A DNA stretch of 64,000 bases from Paenibacillus ehimensis NBRC 15659 (lineage in GTDB: Bacteria > Bacillota > Bacilli > Paenibacillales > NBRC-103111), in assembly GCF_004000785.1 (NCBI RefSeq), contig NZ_BILX01000001.1:62001-126000 (forward strand), read 5' to 3'. Positions within the stretch are counted from its first letter, which is position 1, and each line of letters opens with the position of its first letter. A model generated the notes under the pieces. It saw only the letters and a program-made list of their open reading frames with translations. It ran no database searches and was not told the DNA's origin. Shown one piece after another: positions 1 through 8,857 of the stretch. A program made the position numbers and the translations under genes.

Positions 1-532
1 AGTTCGATGCGGATAACACGTTCAGAATGACATCGAACGACCGGTCCCGAAAAGGACTCCGCGCCAGATCGCCTACGCACCAGAGGAAGCCTGCATACTC
101 TCTCGCGGCAATCGCGACGCCTTCCTTGGACAGATCGAGCCCGATGCCGAGAAAGCCGGCAGACGTTCCGCGCTTCCACACGTCCGCAAGCTGCGCCAGC
201 GGAGAGCCCTCGCCGCATCCGGCATCCAGCACGGTGACCGGTTCTGTGCGGCCGTTAAGGATCAGCTTGCCGATCTGCCCGATCAGAGGATGAAAAAAGC
301 CGCTCCGGCACACAAGATTCCGGGCTTCGAACATCGCTTTTCCGTAGTCGCTTTTGACGGATTTCGTCAATAACGAGATATAGCCCGGCTTCGCGGTATC
401 AAAGCCATGCCGGTTCCGGCAAAGCAGCGTCCGGTTTTCGTTCATTTCCATAGCAAGCCCGCAGACGGGACATTGAAACAGAGAGCTGTGACGGCCGATC
501 AATCGGGCGGCCGCATCGATTTTTTTCAACAC
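1..532 (-). CDS. RlmA-like 23S rRNA (guanine-N1)-methyltransferase, C-terminus cut by window edge
   Basis: SAM-dependent methyltransferase resembling RlmA, which methylates a guanine in 23S rRNA. Translated from a GTG at 532, the first 45 residues hold a zinc-binding pattern Cys21-x2-Cys24-x13-Cys38-x3-His42, closely matching the N-terminal zinc ribbon of RlmA. It is followed by a SAM-binding motif I (VLDAGCGEG) and a motif-IV-like stretch (SFDVILNVLSAS) just before the sequence runs off the left edge. The GTG is preceded by a GGGGTG ribosome site about 7 nt upstream, and an upstream stop rules out a much longer start. Roughly 177 residues are present of the usual 270-290. The family is fairly secure; the exact target base is inferred. 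Confidence 0.8.
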   Translation of the reverse strand, partial: MLKKIDAAARLIGRHSSLFQCPVCGLAMEMNENRTLLCRNRHGFDTAKPGYISLLTKSVKSDYGKAMFEARNLVCRSGFFHPLIGQIGKLILNGRTEPVTVLDAGCGEGSPLAQLADVWKRGTSAGFLGIGLDLSKEGVAIAAREYAGFLWCVGDLARSPFRDRSFDVILNVLSASN

Positions 533-744
533 CAAAAAACACCCCGTTCATTCGTTATCGTGAATGAAAAAGGCACAGCGCAAAGAAACCCTTCCCATAG
601 CTCAAAAAAATGGGGGGCTGCCTGTTCTGTACCTTATATTAACGATAGCGAATAAACTGGATGATCATGGAAGCCTACTCTCCTTATATAACGAAACAGA
701 GCCTTTCCATAAGCTCTGCTGTAAGTATAGCACGGATCGCCGGT

Positions 745-1695
745 TCAGTCGAACCAGCCCTTCCGCTTGAACCACCAGAACATCCCCGCCCCGATGCCGA
801 ACATGACGCCGAGCACGAAGAAGTACCCGCCATGCCATTTCAGCTCGGGCATATAATCGAAGTTCATCCCGTAAATGCCGGCGATAAATGTCAATGGCAT
901 GAAAATGGTCGTGATGACCGTGAGCGTCTTCATGATCGTGTTCATCCGGTTGGAGTTCATGGAGATGTAGCTGTCGCGCATGTCGGCGGTCATGTCCCGG
1001 TTCGATTCGATCATCTCCGCCAGCTTGAGCAGGTGGTCGTACACGTCCGTAAAATAAAACAGATGCTCCTTGACGCCCTCGATCCGCTCCGAGTTCACGA
1101 CCCGGTACAGCAGATCGCGCATCGGCACGATCGTCCGCCGCAATTTCAGCAATCGTCCCCGAATTTCGAAAATATCGTCCATCATTTGCTGCACCGAACG
1201 CTTGCGGCTTCCGGCCTCAATTCCCAGCAGCTCGTCCTCCAGCTCATACACCGCCGGAAAATATTCGTCCACGAGCTTGTCCATCACCAGATAGGCCGCG
1301 TACAGATGTCCTTTCTCCTGGCAGGAAGGCTGCTCCTGCATGCGCTGCCACGCCTCGTCAAGCTCCGGCTGCTGGCCGAAGTGAAACGTCACCAGAAAGC
1401 GGCTGCCGAGAAACATATCCACCTCCTGCGCCGACAGCGTACGGGGATTCAGCGCGTGCAGCACGAAAAAATGGACGGTTTCGTAATGGTCCACCTTCGG
1501 CCGCTGCAGCAAATGATAGCAATCCTCGATCGCAAGCGGGTGGAAACGAAAATGGCTTTCCAGCAGCTTCGCTTCTTGCTCCGTCGGTTGATTGAAATCG
1601 ACCCAATACCAGGCGATGTCGGGATCGTCCAGCCTCTCCAGCCCAATATCGGTAAGTAAATCTGAATCGTGAGTAACGGCGCATATCCGCAGCAA
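745..1695 (-). CDS. corA: CorA-family Mg2+/Co2+ transporter
   Basis: Divalent cation channel of the CorA family, importing Mg2+ (and Co2+) across the cytoplasmic membrane as a pentamer. The 316-aa product has the long acidic and helical N-terminal cytoplasmic domain, then two membrane helices near residues 254-274 and 289-309. The diagnostic YGMN selectivity loop is at residues 275-278, and a basic C-terminal tail (WFKRKGWFD) follows. The start is a TTG at 1695 with an AGGTGAG ribosome site about 6 nt upstream. It is a monocistronic gene divergent from the chemoreceptor at 2010. No Mg2+-sensing M-box riboswitch is visible in the short leader. Confidence 0.95.
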   Translation of the reverse strand: MLRICAVTHDSDLLTDIGLERLDDPDIAWYWVDFNQPTEQEAKLLESHFRFHPLAIEDCYHLLQRPKVDHYETVHFFVLHALNPRTLSAQEVDMFLGSRFLVTFHFGQQPELDEAWQRMQEQPSCQEKGHLYAAYLVMDKLVDEYFPAVYELEDELLGIEAGSRKRSVQQMMDDIFEIRGRLLKLRRTIVPMRDLLYRVVNSERIEGVKEHLFYFTDVYDHLLKLAEMIESNRDMTADMRDSYISMNSNRMNTIMKTLTVITTIFMPLTFIAGIYGMNFDYMPELKWHGGYFFVLGVMFGIGAGMFWWFKRKGWFD

Positions 1696-1823
1696 ACCCG
1701 CTCACCTGACCTTATGTTCAATTATTCCGTCCTGTAAGCCAGTATACCCGATTTTGCGGGCATGGAAAATTGGGGCATCGAGGGGAAAGCGGTTAGAAAA
1801 ATACGCATTGGTTAACTTGGATA

Positions 1824-1853
1824 TTGTCGAAAATGGTCGAATTGTGTTTTAAT
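1824..1853 (+). promoter_or_regulatory. sigma-A-like promoter with two tandem Spo0A-like boxes
   Basis: A TTGTCG -35 (1824-1829) and TTTAAT -10 (1848-1853) are separated by 18 nt and would start a transcript near 1860. Two 7-mers resembling the Spo0A box TGTCGAA lie at 1825-1831 (TGTCGAA, perfect) and 1835-1841 (GGTCGAA). They are exactly 10 bp apart and overlap the -35 and spacer. This suggests control of the downstream chemoreceptor by phosphorylated Spo0A. The role is inferred from motif and spacing. Confidence 0.5.
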
Positions 1854-1859
1854 GAAGTA

Positions 1860-2009
1860 CATAAAAGCGATAATCGGGGGACATAAGGCGGTGAAAGACA
1901 ACCCGGCCATGCCGGGACGGAGAGTCAAGATCGGGACAGTGTGACAACAATAGCCGGAAGGCTGCGTTAGTGGAAACTACATAAGACTCCGAAAGAGGTC
2001 GTCGACAAC
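1860..2009 (+). ncRNA. structured 5' leader of the chemoreceptor gene (possible cyclic-di-GMP-I-like element)
   Basis: About 150 nt of non-coding leader with several compact hairpins: CCCGGC-CAT-GCCGGG near 1900-1916, AGCC-GGAA-GGCT and TAGT-GGAA-ACTA (both closing GNRA tetraloops) near 1952-1980, and GACTC-CGAAA-GAGGTC near 1986-2001. The piece GACAA-CC...GG-GACGGAGAGTC resembles the core of cyclic-di-GMP-I (GEMM) riboswitches, GGCAAACC...GGGACGCAAAGCC, with a compensating GAC/GTC pair. The second half of the GEMM consensus does not align well. The structure is seen; the riboswitch class is only a hypothesis. Confidence 0.35.
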
Positions 2010-4115
2010 ATGAATATCATCCGCCAATGGATTTCTGCCACACACATTAGGAAAAGCATTTCCACCAAGCTGGCTATAGCTATGCTTGCCGTCATTATCC
2101 TCTCCTCGTGTCTCACCGGCTATCTGATTTATTCTCATACCAGCCGTCTGCTGCAGAACGAAATCGAAACGAATCTGGCCACCAAGAGCGAAGCGATCGC
2201 CGATCAGGCAGGCGCCTTGTTCAAGGAAAAGGGAACGCTGGTCCGTCAAATGGCCACCAATCAGGAAATCGTCAACTATTTAAAAACCGTGCAGCTCCGC
2301 GATCATGCGCAAAGCGTCCCTCTCTATAAAAGCGTGGCCACGACCCTGAATGAAATTTCCGCAACGGACAAAACGATAGCGTTTACATGGATTGCCAGCG
2401 ACAAAGGGGGCTTCTATGTCGGCAGCGGCGGCGCGTTGTCCAAGCCGGACTATGAAGTGAAGCAGCGGCCCTGGTACGCGGCAGCGTCCAAGGCGAAGGA
2501 CATGGCCTATACCGATCCGTATCTCGATGCGCAGAGCGGCAAGCTGGTCGTCAGCATCCTGCACCCGGTAAGGGACGGAGGAGCATTGATCGGCTTTGTG
2601 GCCATCGATTTGTTTTTGGACACGCTTCCGCAGATTATGGAGTCGTACAAGCTCGGACAGAGCGGTTATACCTTCCTTCTCGATAATAACGGCACGATGA
2701 TGTACCATCCGGACAAAGAATACGTCATGAAGCGGAAGCTTGGCGAGATGGCCGGCGATCTCGGGCAGCTCGCGGCGCAATTGGACAAGAATGAAGCAGG
2801 CTTGATGTTCGGGAAAGACGACAACGGGACGGCCGCGTATTTCGGCTATTCCACCGTACCGCTCACCGGCTGGAAGGTCGTCAGCGTCATGCCGGAAGCC
2901 GAAGCGCTGGCAGGCTTGCGGTCTTTTGTCTGGACAACGATCCTATATTTCGCGGGTTCGACGTTCGTGCTGATCTCGGCCGTTTATTTGCTGCTTCGTT
3001 ACATGCTGCGCACCATCCCGAAAATGTCCGAAACGATCAAGCAAATCTCGCATGGCGATTTGACACCGACACTGGAAGTGGACAGCCAGGACGAGGTCGG
3101 GCAGGTGGCTGATAATCTCAACCGGATGCTGGATGCGTTCTCCGTGATGATCAACCGGTTCCACCTGGCTTCCGAACAAATGGCCGCCGCCTCGGAGCAG
3201 CTTACGGCTTCCTCCGTCGAATCGGTCCGGGCCTCCGATCACATCAGAGCGGCGGTGAAGGAAATGACCGACGGCGGCGAAAGTCAGCTGAACAGCGCCG
3301 TAGAAACCTCCCGGGCGATGGAGGAAATGGCGATCGGGGTCCAAAGGGTGGCCGAATCGTCCAGCATCGTGGCGGAAGTATCGGATGCGTCCATGCAGGA
3401 AATCAAGGAAGGGCACCGGGCGATTCAGGAGGCGGTCGGCCAAATGAAGTCGATCCGCGAATCGGTAGGCCAGACGGCGCACGATATGCAGCAGCTGTAC
3501 GATTATTCGCAGAAGATTACCGACATTATCGGCATGATCGCCGATATTTCCAACCAGACGCAGCTGCTCTCGTTGAACGCTTCGATCGAAGCGGCGCGGG
3601 CGGGCGAGCACGGCAGGGGATTTGCCGTCGTCGCGGGCGAAGTGAAGAAGCTGGCCGAGCAGTCCGCGATGTCGGCGCAGGGCATTTCGCAATTGGTGAA
3701 AAACATTCAGCTTTCCGCCCAAAAAGCGACGCAAACGATGCAGAAAGGCGTTAAGGATGTGGAGCAGGGCTCGGAGGTGATCGATTCGGTCAGCACCGTA
3801 TTTAAGAACATTACGGGGACTTTCCAGGCGATCGCCGTTCAGATTCAGGACGTGACCGCAACGGCCCAACAGATGGCTGCCGGAACCGAGCAAGTAGCGG
3901 CTTCCATGGCGGACGTCGTAACGAATCATCGAATGCATGTTCAGCATTCCGCCGGGATTTCGGCTTCGGCCCAAAGTCAATATGAGACGATGAAAGACAT
4001 TTCCGCCTTGGCCGAATCGCTAAGCAAGATGGCGGAAGAGCTGATGCATTCGCTATCGCGATTTAAAACACGGCCGAGTGCCGTTTTGACAAGCGACGAG
4101 AATTCCGAATCGTAA
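2010..4115 (+). CDS. methyl-accepting chemotaxis protein with double-Cache sensor
   Basis: Transmembrane chemoreceptor of 701 aa that senses an extracellular ligand and controls CheA. TM1 spans about residues 19-42. An extracellular dCache_1-type domain follows (about 45-300), with the typical [19 protein letters not shown] signature. TM2 is near 307-330, then a HAMP domain (331-385) and a long coiled-coil signalling domain. The conserved hairpin tip ([20 protein letters not shown]) lies near residues 515-535. The ATG at 2010 is preceded by AGAGG about 11 nt upstream. It is monocistronic, behind a structured leader and Spo0A-like boxes. The ligand cannot be predicted, but dCache domains of this type often bind amino acids or other small organic molecules. 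Confidence 0.95.
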   Translation: MNIIRQWISATHIRKSISTKLAIAMLAVIILSSCLTGYLIYSHTSRLLQNEIETNLATKSEAIADQAGALFKEKGTLVRQMATNQEIVNYLKTVQLRDHAQSVPLYKSVATTLNEISATDKTIAFTWIASDKGGFYVGSGGALSKPDYEVKQRPWYAAASKAKDMAYTDPYLDAQSGKLVVSILHPVRDGGALIGFVAIDLFLDTLPQIMESYKLGQSGYTFLLDNNGTMMYHPDKEYVMKRKLGEMAGDLGQLAAQLDKNEAGLMFGKDDNGTAAYFGYSTVPLTGWKVVSVMPEAEALAGLRSFVWTTILYFAGSTFVLISAVYLLLRYMLRTIPKMSETIKQISHGDLTPTLEVDSQDEVGQVADNLNRMLDAFSVMINRFHLASEQMAAASEQLTASSVESVRASDHIRAAVKEMTDGGESQLNSAVETSRAMEEMAIGVQRVAESSSIVAEVSDASMQEIKEGHRAIQEAVGQMKSIRESVGQTAHDMQQLYDYSQKITDIIGMIADISNQTQLLSLNASIEAARAGEHGRGFAVVAGEVKKLAEQSAMSAQGISQLVKNIQLSAQKATQTMQKGVKDVEQGSEVIDSVSTVFKNITGTFQAIAVQIQDVTATAQQMAAGTEQVAASMADVVTNHRMHVQHSAGISASAQSQYETMKDISALAESLSKMAEELMHSLSRFKTRPSAVLTSDENSES

Positions 4116-4173
4116 AGAAGCGCAGGGAGCCGCAGGCAGGAACCGGGCGGGAAGCTCCTGCCGTGTACGGAAG

Positions 4174-4509
4174 CTAAGGACGGATCGTGACCCGCGTGCC
4201 GAGGCGGACAAGACGGGAAAGCGCCAGCACGTCCTCGTTGTACATGCGGATGCAGCCTTTGGAGACGGCGCGGCCGATGGACGCCGGGTTGTTCGTGCCG
4301 TGGATGCCGTAATGCGGGCGCGACAGGCCCATCCAGAATGCGCCGAACGGTCCGCCCGGATTCGGTACTTTGTTCACAATCTTGTATTCGCCAACGGGCG
4401 ACTGCGTCAGCACTTTGCCGACCGCGACCGGATACGAACGGATCACCCGGTCGCCCTCCAGCAGATGAAGCATCCGTTGTGACAAATCGACGATAATGCG
4501 GTATGGCAT
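4174..4509 (-). CDS. L,D-transpeptidase (YkuD domain)
   Basis: Short 111-aa YkuD-type L,D-transpeptidase that would form 3-3 crosslinks in peptidoglycan or attach proteins to it. The catalytic signature is complete: His70 in HGTNNP and Cys86 in [11 protein letters not shown]. The protein is almost only the catalytic domain and lacks both a signal peptide and the LysM or peptidoglycan-binding domain of larger relatives. How it reaches the wall is unclear; similar short YkuD proteins are common in spore formers. It is convergent with the chemoreceptor gene at 2010 and divergent from the AEP locus. Confidence 0.92.
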   Translation of the reverse strand: MPYRIIVDLSQRMLHLLEGDRVIRSYPVAVGKVLTQSPVGEYKIVNKVPNPGGPFGAFWMGLSRPHYGIHGTNNPASIGRAVSKGCIRMYNEDVLALSRLVRLGTRVTIRP

Positions 4510-4600
4510 AGGAAGCAGCTCCTTCGCATAAAATTCGCAAGTATGCTACTACCATATGCACAACAGCCTATCGGGGCGACGGACAGAAGAGCTTCATTTT

Positions 4601-4650
4601 CAATTAAAACAAAACGAAAACCAATAAAAAGAATAACAACACAATAGCTT
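4601..4650 (+). promoter_or_regulatory. candidate DeoR-type operator box A upstream of the AEP-binding protein gene
   Basis: An A/C-rich stretch, CAATTAAAACAAAACGAAAA followed by AATAACAACACAATA, about 100 nt before the GTG at 4747. A close relative stands at the same distance from the next transport gene (5949-5975). Direct repeats of the ACAAAAC kind are typical of DeoR-family operators, and a DeoR-type regulator closes the locus at 10904. A possible promoter (TTTACA, 18 nt, GATAAC) lies downstream at about 4673-4703. The shared motif is seen; the regulator assignment is inferred. Confidence 0.45.
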
Positions 4651-4746
4651 AACGTGTATTTAATATGTATTTTACAAAACTCCTTTATAGTTAGGATAAC
4701 GGGCTAAGCCCAAGGTGTCATATCCAATTAAAGGAGAGAGAATGAC

Positions 4747-5856
4747 GTGAAAAAGTCTCTATCGCTTATGGTCATCCTTACGCTGGCGCTTTCCATGCTG
4801 CTGGCCGCTTGCGGAAAAACGGAGCCTGCGCCAAAAGGGCAGGCTGCGGAAGCGGGCAATACCGGAAGCGCGGGCGCCGATGCGGGCATCGATACGAAAA
4901 GCAAAGAGCTCACGGTGTATACCGCGCTGGAAGACGATCAGATCAAAAAGTATCTGGAGACGTATAAAGCGAAGCATCCGGATGTGAAGCTGAACATCGT
5001 TCGCGATTCGACGGGCGTCATTACGGCGAAGCTGATTGCGGAGAAGGATAACCCGCAGGCCGATGTCGTGTGGGGGCTTGCCGCAACGAGCCTGCTCGTC
5101 TTGGATCAGAACGGAATGCTTGAAGGCTATTCGCCGCAGGGCGTCGACCGGGTTTTGCCGGACTTCAAGGATAAGAACAGCCCGACGCGCTGGGTCGGCA
5201 TCGACGCTTGGGAAACGGCGTTCATCGTGAACAAGAAAGAGATGGAGAAGCGCGGCCTCCCGGTTCCGCAAAGCTACGCCGATTTGGTTAAACCGGAGTA
5301 CAAGGGCTTGATTACGATGCCGAATCCCGCCTCCTCCGGAACCGGCTTCCTGACCGTGTCGGGGCTCGTGCAGTTGGAAGGCAAGGACAAAGCGTGGGCG
5401 TACATGGATAAGCTGCACGACAACATCGCGATGTATGTGCATTCCGGCTCCAAACCGGCGAAGATGGCCGGAACGGGCGAGTACCCGATCGGGATCTCCT
5501 TCGGCTACCGCGGGATACAAGAGAAGAAAACCGGCGCACCGGTCGAGGTCGTGTTTCCGAAGGAAGGCTCCGGCTGGGATGTCGAGGCCAATGCGCTGCT
5601 TAAGAAGAAAACGGTCAAGCAGGCGGCCAAAGACTTCCTCGATTGGGCCATCAGCGACGATGCCATGAAGGAATACGGCAAAAACTATGCGATTCTGGCC
5701 GTGAAAAGCGACGGCAGCCAAATTCCGGAAGGCTATGATCAAGACCCGATCAAGCAGTTGATCAAGAACGACCTGAACGAGGCGGCCAAAAACCGCGAAA
5801 GCGTCTTGAACGAGTGGAGCAAGCGCTACGACAACAAGAGCGAAGCCAAGAAGTAG
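4747..5856 (+). CDS. phnS: 2-aminoethylphosphonate ABC transporter, substrate-binding lipoprotein
   Basis: Extracellular solute-binding lipoprotein of 369 aa for 2-aminoethylphosphonate (AEP) uptake. The N-terminus is a lipoprotein signal with lipobox LAAC and Cys22. The mature part begins with a type-2 binding fold (LTVYTALEDDQIKKYLETYK), as in iron and AEP binders of the PBP2_6 type. Substrate assignment rests mainly on context: the next genes are the AEP-type ATPase and fused permease, then phnX and phnW. The start is a GTG at 4747 behind AAAGGAGAGAG. The gene is its own unit, closed by a strong terminator before the ATPase gene, which fits higher expression of the binding protein. Confidence 0.88.
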   Translation: MKKSLSLMVILTLALSMLLAACGKTEPAPKGQAAEAGNTGSAGADAGIDTKSKELTVYTALEDDQIKKYLETYKAKHPDVKLNIVRDSTGVITAKLIAEKDNPQADVVWGLAATSLLVLDQNGMLEGYSPQGVDRVLPDFKDKNSPTRWVGIDAWETAFIVNKKEMEKRGLPVPQSYADLVKPEYKGLITMPNPASSGTGFLTVSGLVQLEGKDKAWAYMDKLHDNIAMYVHSGSKPAKMAGTGEYPIGISFGYRGIQEKKTGAPVEVVFPKEGSGWDVEANALLKKKTVKQAAKDFLDWAISDDAMKEYGKNYAILAVKSDGSQIPEGYDQDPIKQLIKNDLNEAAKNRESVLNEWSKRYDNKSEAKK

Positions 5857-5886
5857 CATCTAGCCGAACAAATCCCAACCAAATGA

Positions 5887-5917
5887 AAGCGCAGAGCCCT
5901 GGGTTCTGCGCTTTTTT
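5887..5917 (+). terminator. Rho-independent terminator after phnS
   Basis: Near-perfect hairpin AAGCGCAGA...TCTGCGCTT followed by six T. It separates the binding-protein gene from the rest of the AEP locus. Confidence 0.92.
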
Positions 5918-5948
5918 GTCCCAACCTCCAGTAAAAACAACGTAAACA

Positions 5949-5975
5949 CAATTAAACAAAACAAATAACATAATC
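5949..5975 (+). promoter_or_regulatory. candidate DeoR-type operator box B upstream of phnT
   Basis: CAATTAAACAAAACAAATAA followed by CATAATC, matching box A at 4601-4650 (CAATTAAA, ACAAAAC and AATAACA elements in the same order). It lies about 105 nt before the ATG at 6075. Promoter elements downstream are weak (TTTACT about 5976 or TTGATA about 5988; TATACT about 6013). Two matching boxes in front of the two transport units suggest one shared regulator. Confidence 0.45.
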
Positions 5976-6074
5976 TTTACTTGTGTTTGATACTCCGTTA
6001 ACAAAACCGGCCTATACTTGGTTTTAGAAGCAAGCAAGCCGATCCCTCGTCGGGACGGTCTGAAGGAGGCTTTT

Positions 6075-7103
6075 ATGCAACCGTATTTATCGATCCGGCA
6101 GTTGTCCAAATCATTCGGTTCGTTCACGGCGTTGAAGCAGGTCAATCTCGATATGAACAAAAACGAATTCGTCTGCCTGCTCGGCCCGAGCGGCTGCGGC
6201 AAGACGACGCTGCTCCGCCTGATCGCCGGTCTCGAAAGCCCGACCGAAGGCCGGATTGCCGTAGACGGCAAAGATATTACCGCTCTGCCGCCGGCGAAAC
6301 GGAATTTCGGCATGGTCTTCCAGTCGTACGCCTTGTTCCCGAACCTGACGGCTTACCAGAACGTCGCTTACGGGCTGCAGAACAAGAAGTGGTCCAAGAA
6401 GGACATCGATTTCAAGGTTCGCGAAGCATTCGCGCTGATCGATTTGGAGCATGTCATGCAGCGCTACCCGTCCCAGCTGTCGGGCGGCCAGCAGCAGCGC
6501 ATCGCCTTGGCCCGGGCCATCGTGCTGTCGCCGGACATGCTGCTGCTGGACGAGCCGTTGTCGGCGTTGGATGCGAAGGTGCGCGTGAAGCTGCGGCAGG
6601 AAATCCGCGAGCTGCAGACGAAGCTCGGCATTACGACCATCATGGTGACGCACGATCAGGAAGAGGCGCTGACGATGGCCGACCGGATCGTCGTCATGAA
6701 CAATGCGGAGGTCGTTCAGACCGGCACGCCGCAGGACGTGTACGACCGCCCGAACTGTCCGTTCGTGGCCGATTTTGTCGGGGCGGTCAACTTCCTGGAA
6801 GACGGGGTGTGGCCGGCGGGCAAGGGAGGCGAGCGGAGGTTCGCCGTCCGGCCGGAGCATATCGAGGTCAGAGCGGGCGATGCGGGCGAAGGCATCCCGG
6901 CCGTCGTCCGTAACGTCGAATTCCGCGGTCCGTTCTACCGGCTGAACCTCCAACTGCTGCATGCCGGCGCAGACGGACTGGTCACGGTGGACGTTCCCGC
7001 CCAAGCCTCCCGCGGGCTGCCGCTGGCTAAGGACGCCCGCGTCCTGCTGAACGTGCCTGCGGAGAAGCTGTTGTCGTTCCGGGCGGAAGCCTTGGCGAAT
7101 TGA
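6075..7103 (+). CDS. phnT: AEP ABC transporter, ATP-binding protein
   Basis: 342-aa ATPase of the AEP importer, acting at the inner face of the membrane. It has Walker A GPSGCGKTT, Q-loop (VFQSYALFPN), signature LSGGQQQRIALARA, Walker B LLLDEPLSALD and H-loop THDQEEA. A C-terminal TOBE-like region (about 255-342) is typical of the iron/AEP/spermidine importer class. The ATG at 6075 is chosen over an in-frame start at 6018 because GAAGGAGG stands directly before it and the upstream 19 codons do not resemble the family. It is followed after 22 nt by the permease gene, so the two are co-transcribed. Confidence 0.92.
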   Translation: MQPYLSIRQLSKSFGSFTALKQVNLDMNKNEFVCLLGPSGCGKTTLLRLIAGLESPTEGRIAVDGKDITALPPAKRNFGMVFQSYALFPNLTAYQNVAYGLQNKKWSKKDIDFKVREAFALIDLEHVMQRYPSQLSGGQQQRIALARAIVLSPDMLLLDEPLSALDAKVRVKLRQEIRELQTKLGITTIMVTHDQEEALTMADRIVVMNNAEVVQTGTPQDVYDRPNCPFVADFVGAVNFLEDGVWPAGKGGERRFAVRPEHIEVRAGDAGEGIPAVVRNVEFRGPFYRLNLQLLHAGADGLVTVDVPAQASRGLPLAKDARVLLNVPAEKLLSFRAEALAN

Positions 7104-7125
7104 ATCCATTGAAGGAGATGGCATC

Positions 7126-8838
7126 ATGTGGACTGCACGAACCCGGGCGCTCAGCCCGAAAGCGGGGGGCGCGGAGCTGTGGCAGATGTCGCTTGTCGTC
7201 ATCGTCGTCCTGCTGCTGCTCACATCCGTTTTGTTCCCTCTGGGCGTCTTGTTCGCCAAGGCGTTCCTGGACCGCGAAGGAGCTTTCGTCGGGCTGGCTA
7301 ACTTTGTGCGTTACTTCTCCACCCCCGCGTTGTCCAAGTCGCTTGCGAATACGATCTATGTCTCGGTCGTTGCGACGGGCATCGCCGTCACGCTGGCATT
7401 TTTCTATGCGTACGGGGTGATCCGGACGGCGATCCGGGGCAAAGCGTTCTTCAAATACATCGCGCTTGTGCCGCTGTTCGCGCCTACGATGATGCACGGA
7501 ATCGCGCTGACGTACTTGTTCGGCAACCAAGGTCTTGTCTCGAACGGGCTGTTCGGACTGCTGCCCGGGTTCAAAATCGAGCTGTACGGCCCGATCGGCA
7601 TTATTATGGCGGAGGTCATCTACTTGTTTCCGCAGGCGTTTCTGATCTTGGCGGCGTCGCTCGCCGTAACCGACTACCGGCTGTACGAAGCGGCGGAGAC
7701 GCTGGGCGCGGGCAGACTCAAGCGGCTGCTCACAGTAACGCTGCCGTCGGTCAAGTTCGGGCTTATCAGTGCGATTTTCGTCTGCTTCACCGCGTGCTTC
7801 ACCGATTTCGGAGCGCCGCAGGCGGTCGGCGGGAAGTTCAACGTGCTCGCGACGGATATTTACAAACAGGTGATCGGGCAGCAAAACATGTCCATGGGCG
7901 CGGCGGTCGGCATTCTGCTGACGATCCCGGCGGTTGTGGCGTTCATAGTGGACCGGCTCGTGCAGCGCAAGCAAAATGCGCTGATCACGTCCAAATCGAC
8001 GCCGTACCGGATTACGGACGGCCGCTTGCGGGACATGCTGTTCACGCTGTTCTGCGCGTTGGTGTCCGTCGGAATCCTCATTCCGCTGCTGACGATCGTC
8101 TATGCTTCCTTGGTGAACGTATGGCCTTATAATTTGACGCTGTCACTGAAGCATTTCGATTTCTCCGCGAAGGCGGCGGCCGGGTTCGAGCCGTACTGGA
8201 ACAGCTTGGTTCTCTCGCTGCTGACGGCCATTCTGGGCACGCTGTTCGCCTTCGTCACGGCGTACTTGATCGAAAAAACGCGGAGGCTGCGAAGCGCCCG
8301 GCAGTTCGGCTATTTCTTGTCCATCCTGCCGCTGTCGCTGCCCGGCATGGTCGTCGGGCTGGGGTACATTTTCTTCTTCAACGAGCCGGACAACCCGCTT
8401 TATCCGCTGTACGGCACGATAGCTCTTCTGGTGCTGGCGAACGTCGTTCACTTTTTCTCGGTGCCCTTCATCACGGCAACGACGACGCTCAAGAAGCAGG
8501 ACAAGGAGTTCGAGCTGGTGGCGGAGTCGATGCGGGTGCCGTTCTACCGGACGTTCCTGAAGGTGACGGTGCCGCTGTCGCTGCCGGCCATGATCGAGAT
8601 GTCGATGTACTTCTTCGTCAACTCCATGGTCACGGTGTCGGCGCTCGTCTTCCTGACTTCGCCGGACTTCAAGCTGGCGGCGGTCTCTATCGTCAATATG
8701 GACGATGCGGGCGACACGGCGGCCGCCGCGGCCATGTCGGTGCTGATCCTGGGAACGAATATGGCCGTCCGGCTGCTCTACGAGCTGATTCTGCGGGGTG
8801 TGAAGCGGCGGACGGGAGCTTGGCAAACGCATAAATAG
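7126..8838 (+). CDS. phnU: AEP ABC transporter, fused double permease
   Basis: 570-aa integral membrane protein with two consecutive BPD-type permease domains (about residues 60-270 and 345-560), each with about six helices and an EAA-type loop (EAAETLGAG near 187; AESMRVPFYRTF near 466). Fused permeases of this length are characteristic of the PhnU2-type AEP transporter and of some Fe3+ importers. Position between the ATPase and phnX/phnW decides for AEP. The ATG at 7126 follows GGAGATGGCATC. It completes an S-T-U importer without a separate PhnV. Confidence 0.9.
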   Translation: MWTARTRALSPKAGGAELWQMSLVVIVVLLLLTSVLFPLGVLFAKAFLDREGAFVGLANFVRYFSTPALSKSLANTIYVSVVATGIAVTLAFFYAYGVIRTAIRGKAFFKYIALVPLFAPTMMHGIALTYLFGNQGLVSNGLFGLLPGFKIELYGPIGIIMAEVIYLFPQAFLILAASLAVTDYRLYEAAETLGAGRLKRLLTVTLPSVKFGLISAIFVCFTACFTDFGAPQAVGGKFNVLATDIYKQVIGQQNMSMGAAVGILLTIPAVVAFIVDRLVQRKQNALITSKSTPYRITDGRLRDMLFTLFCALVSVGILIPLLTIVYASLVNVWPYNLTLSLKHFDFSAKAAAGFEPYWNSLVLSLLTAILGTLFAFVTAYLIEKTRRLRSARQFGYFLSILPLSLPGMVVGLGYIFFFNEPDNPLYPLYGTIALLVLANVVHFFSVPFITATTTLKKQDKEFELVAESMRVPFYRTFLKVTVPLSLPAMIEMSMYFFVNSMVTVSALVFLTSPDFKLAAVSIVNMDDAGDTAAAAAMSVLILGTNMAVRLLYELILRGVKRRTGAWQTHK

Positions 8839-8857
8839 GTTGGAAAGGATGAGGATC

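Noticed and set aside
533-744. M-box or other riboswitch linked to corA
   Set aside because: This interval is downstream of corA, holds only a weak 6-bp CAGAGC/GCTCTG hairpin, and no conserved riboswitch motif is visible.
1860-2009. NiCo-type riboswitch because of two CGGGAC segments
   Set aside because: The spacing and the four-way junction pattern of that class are not present.
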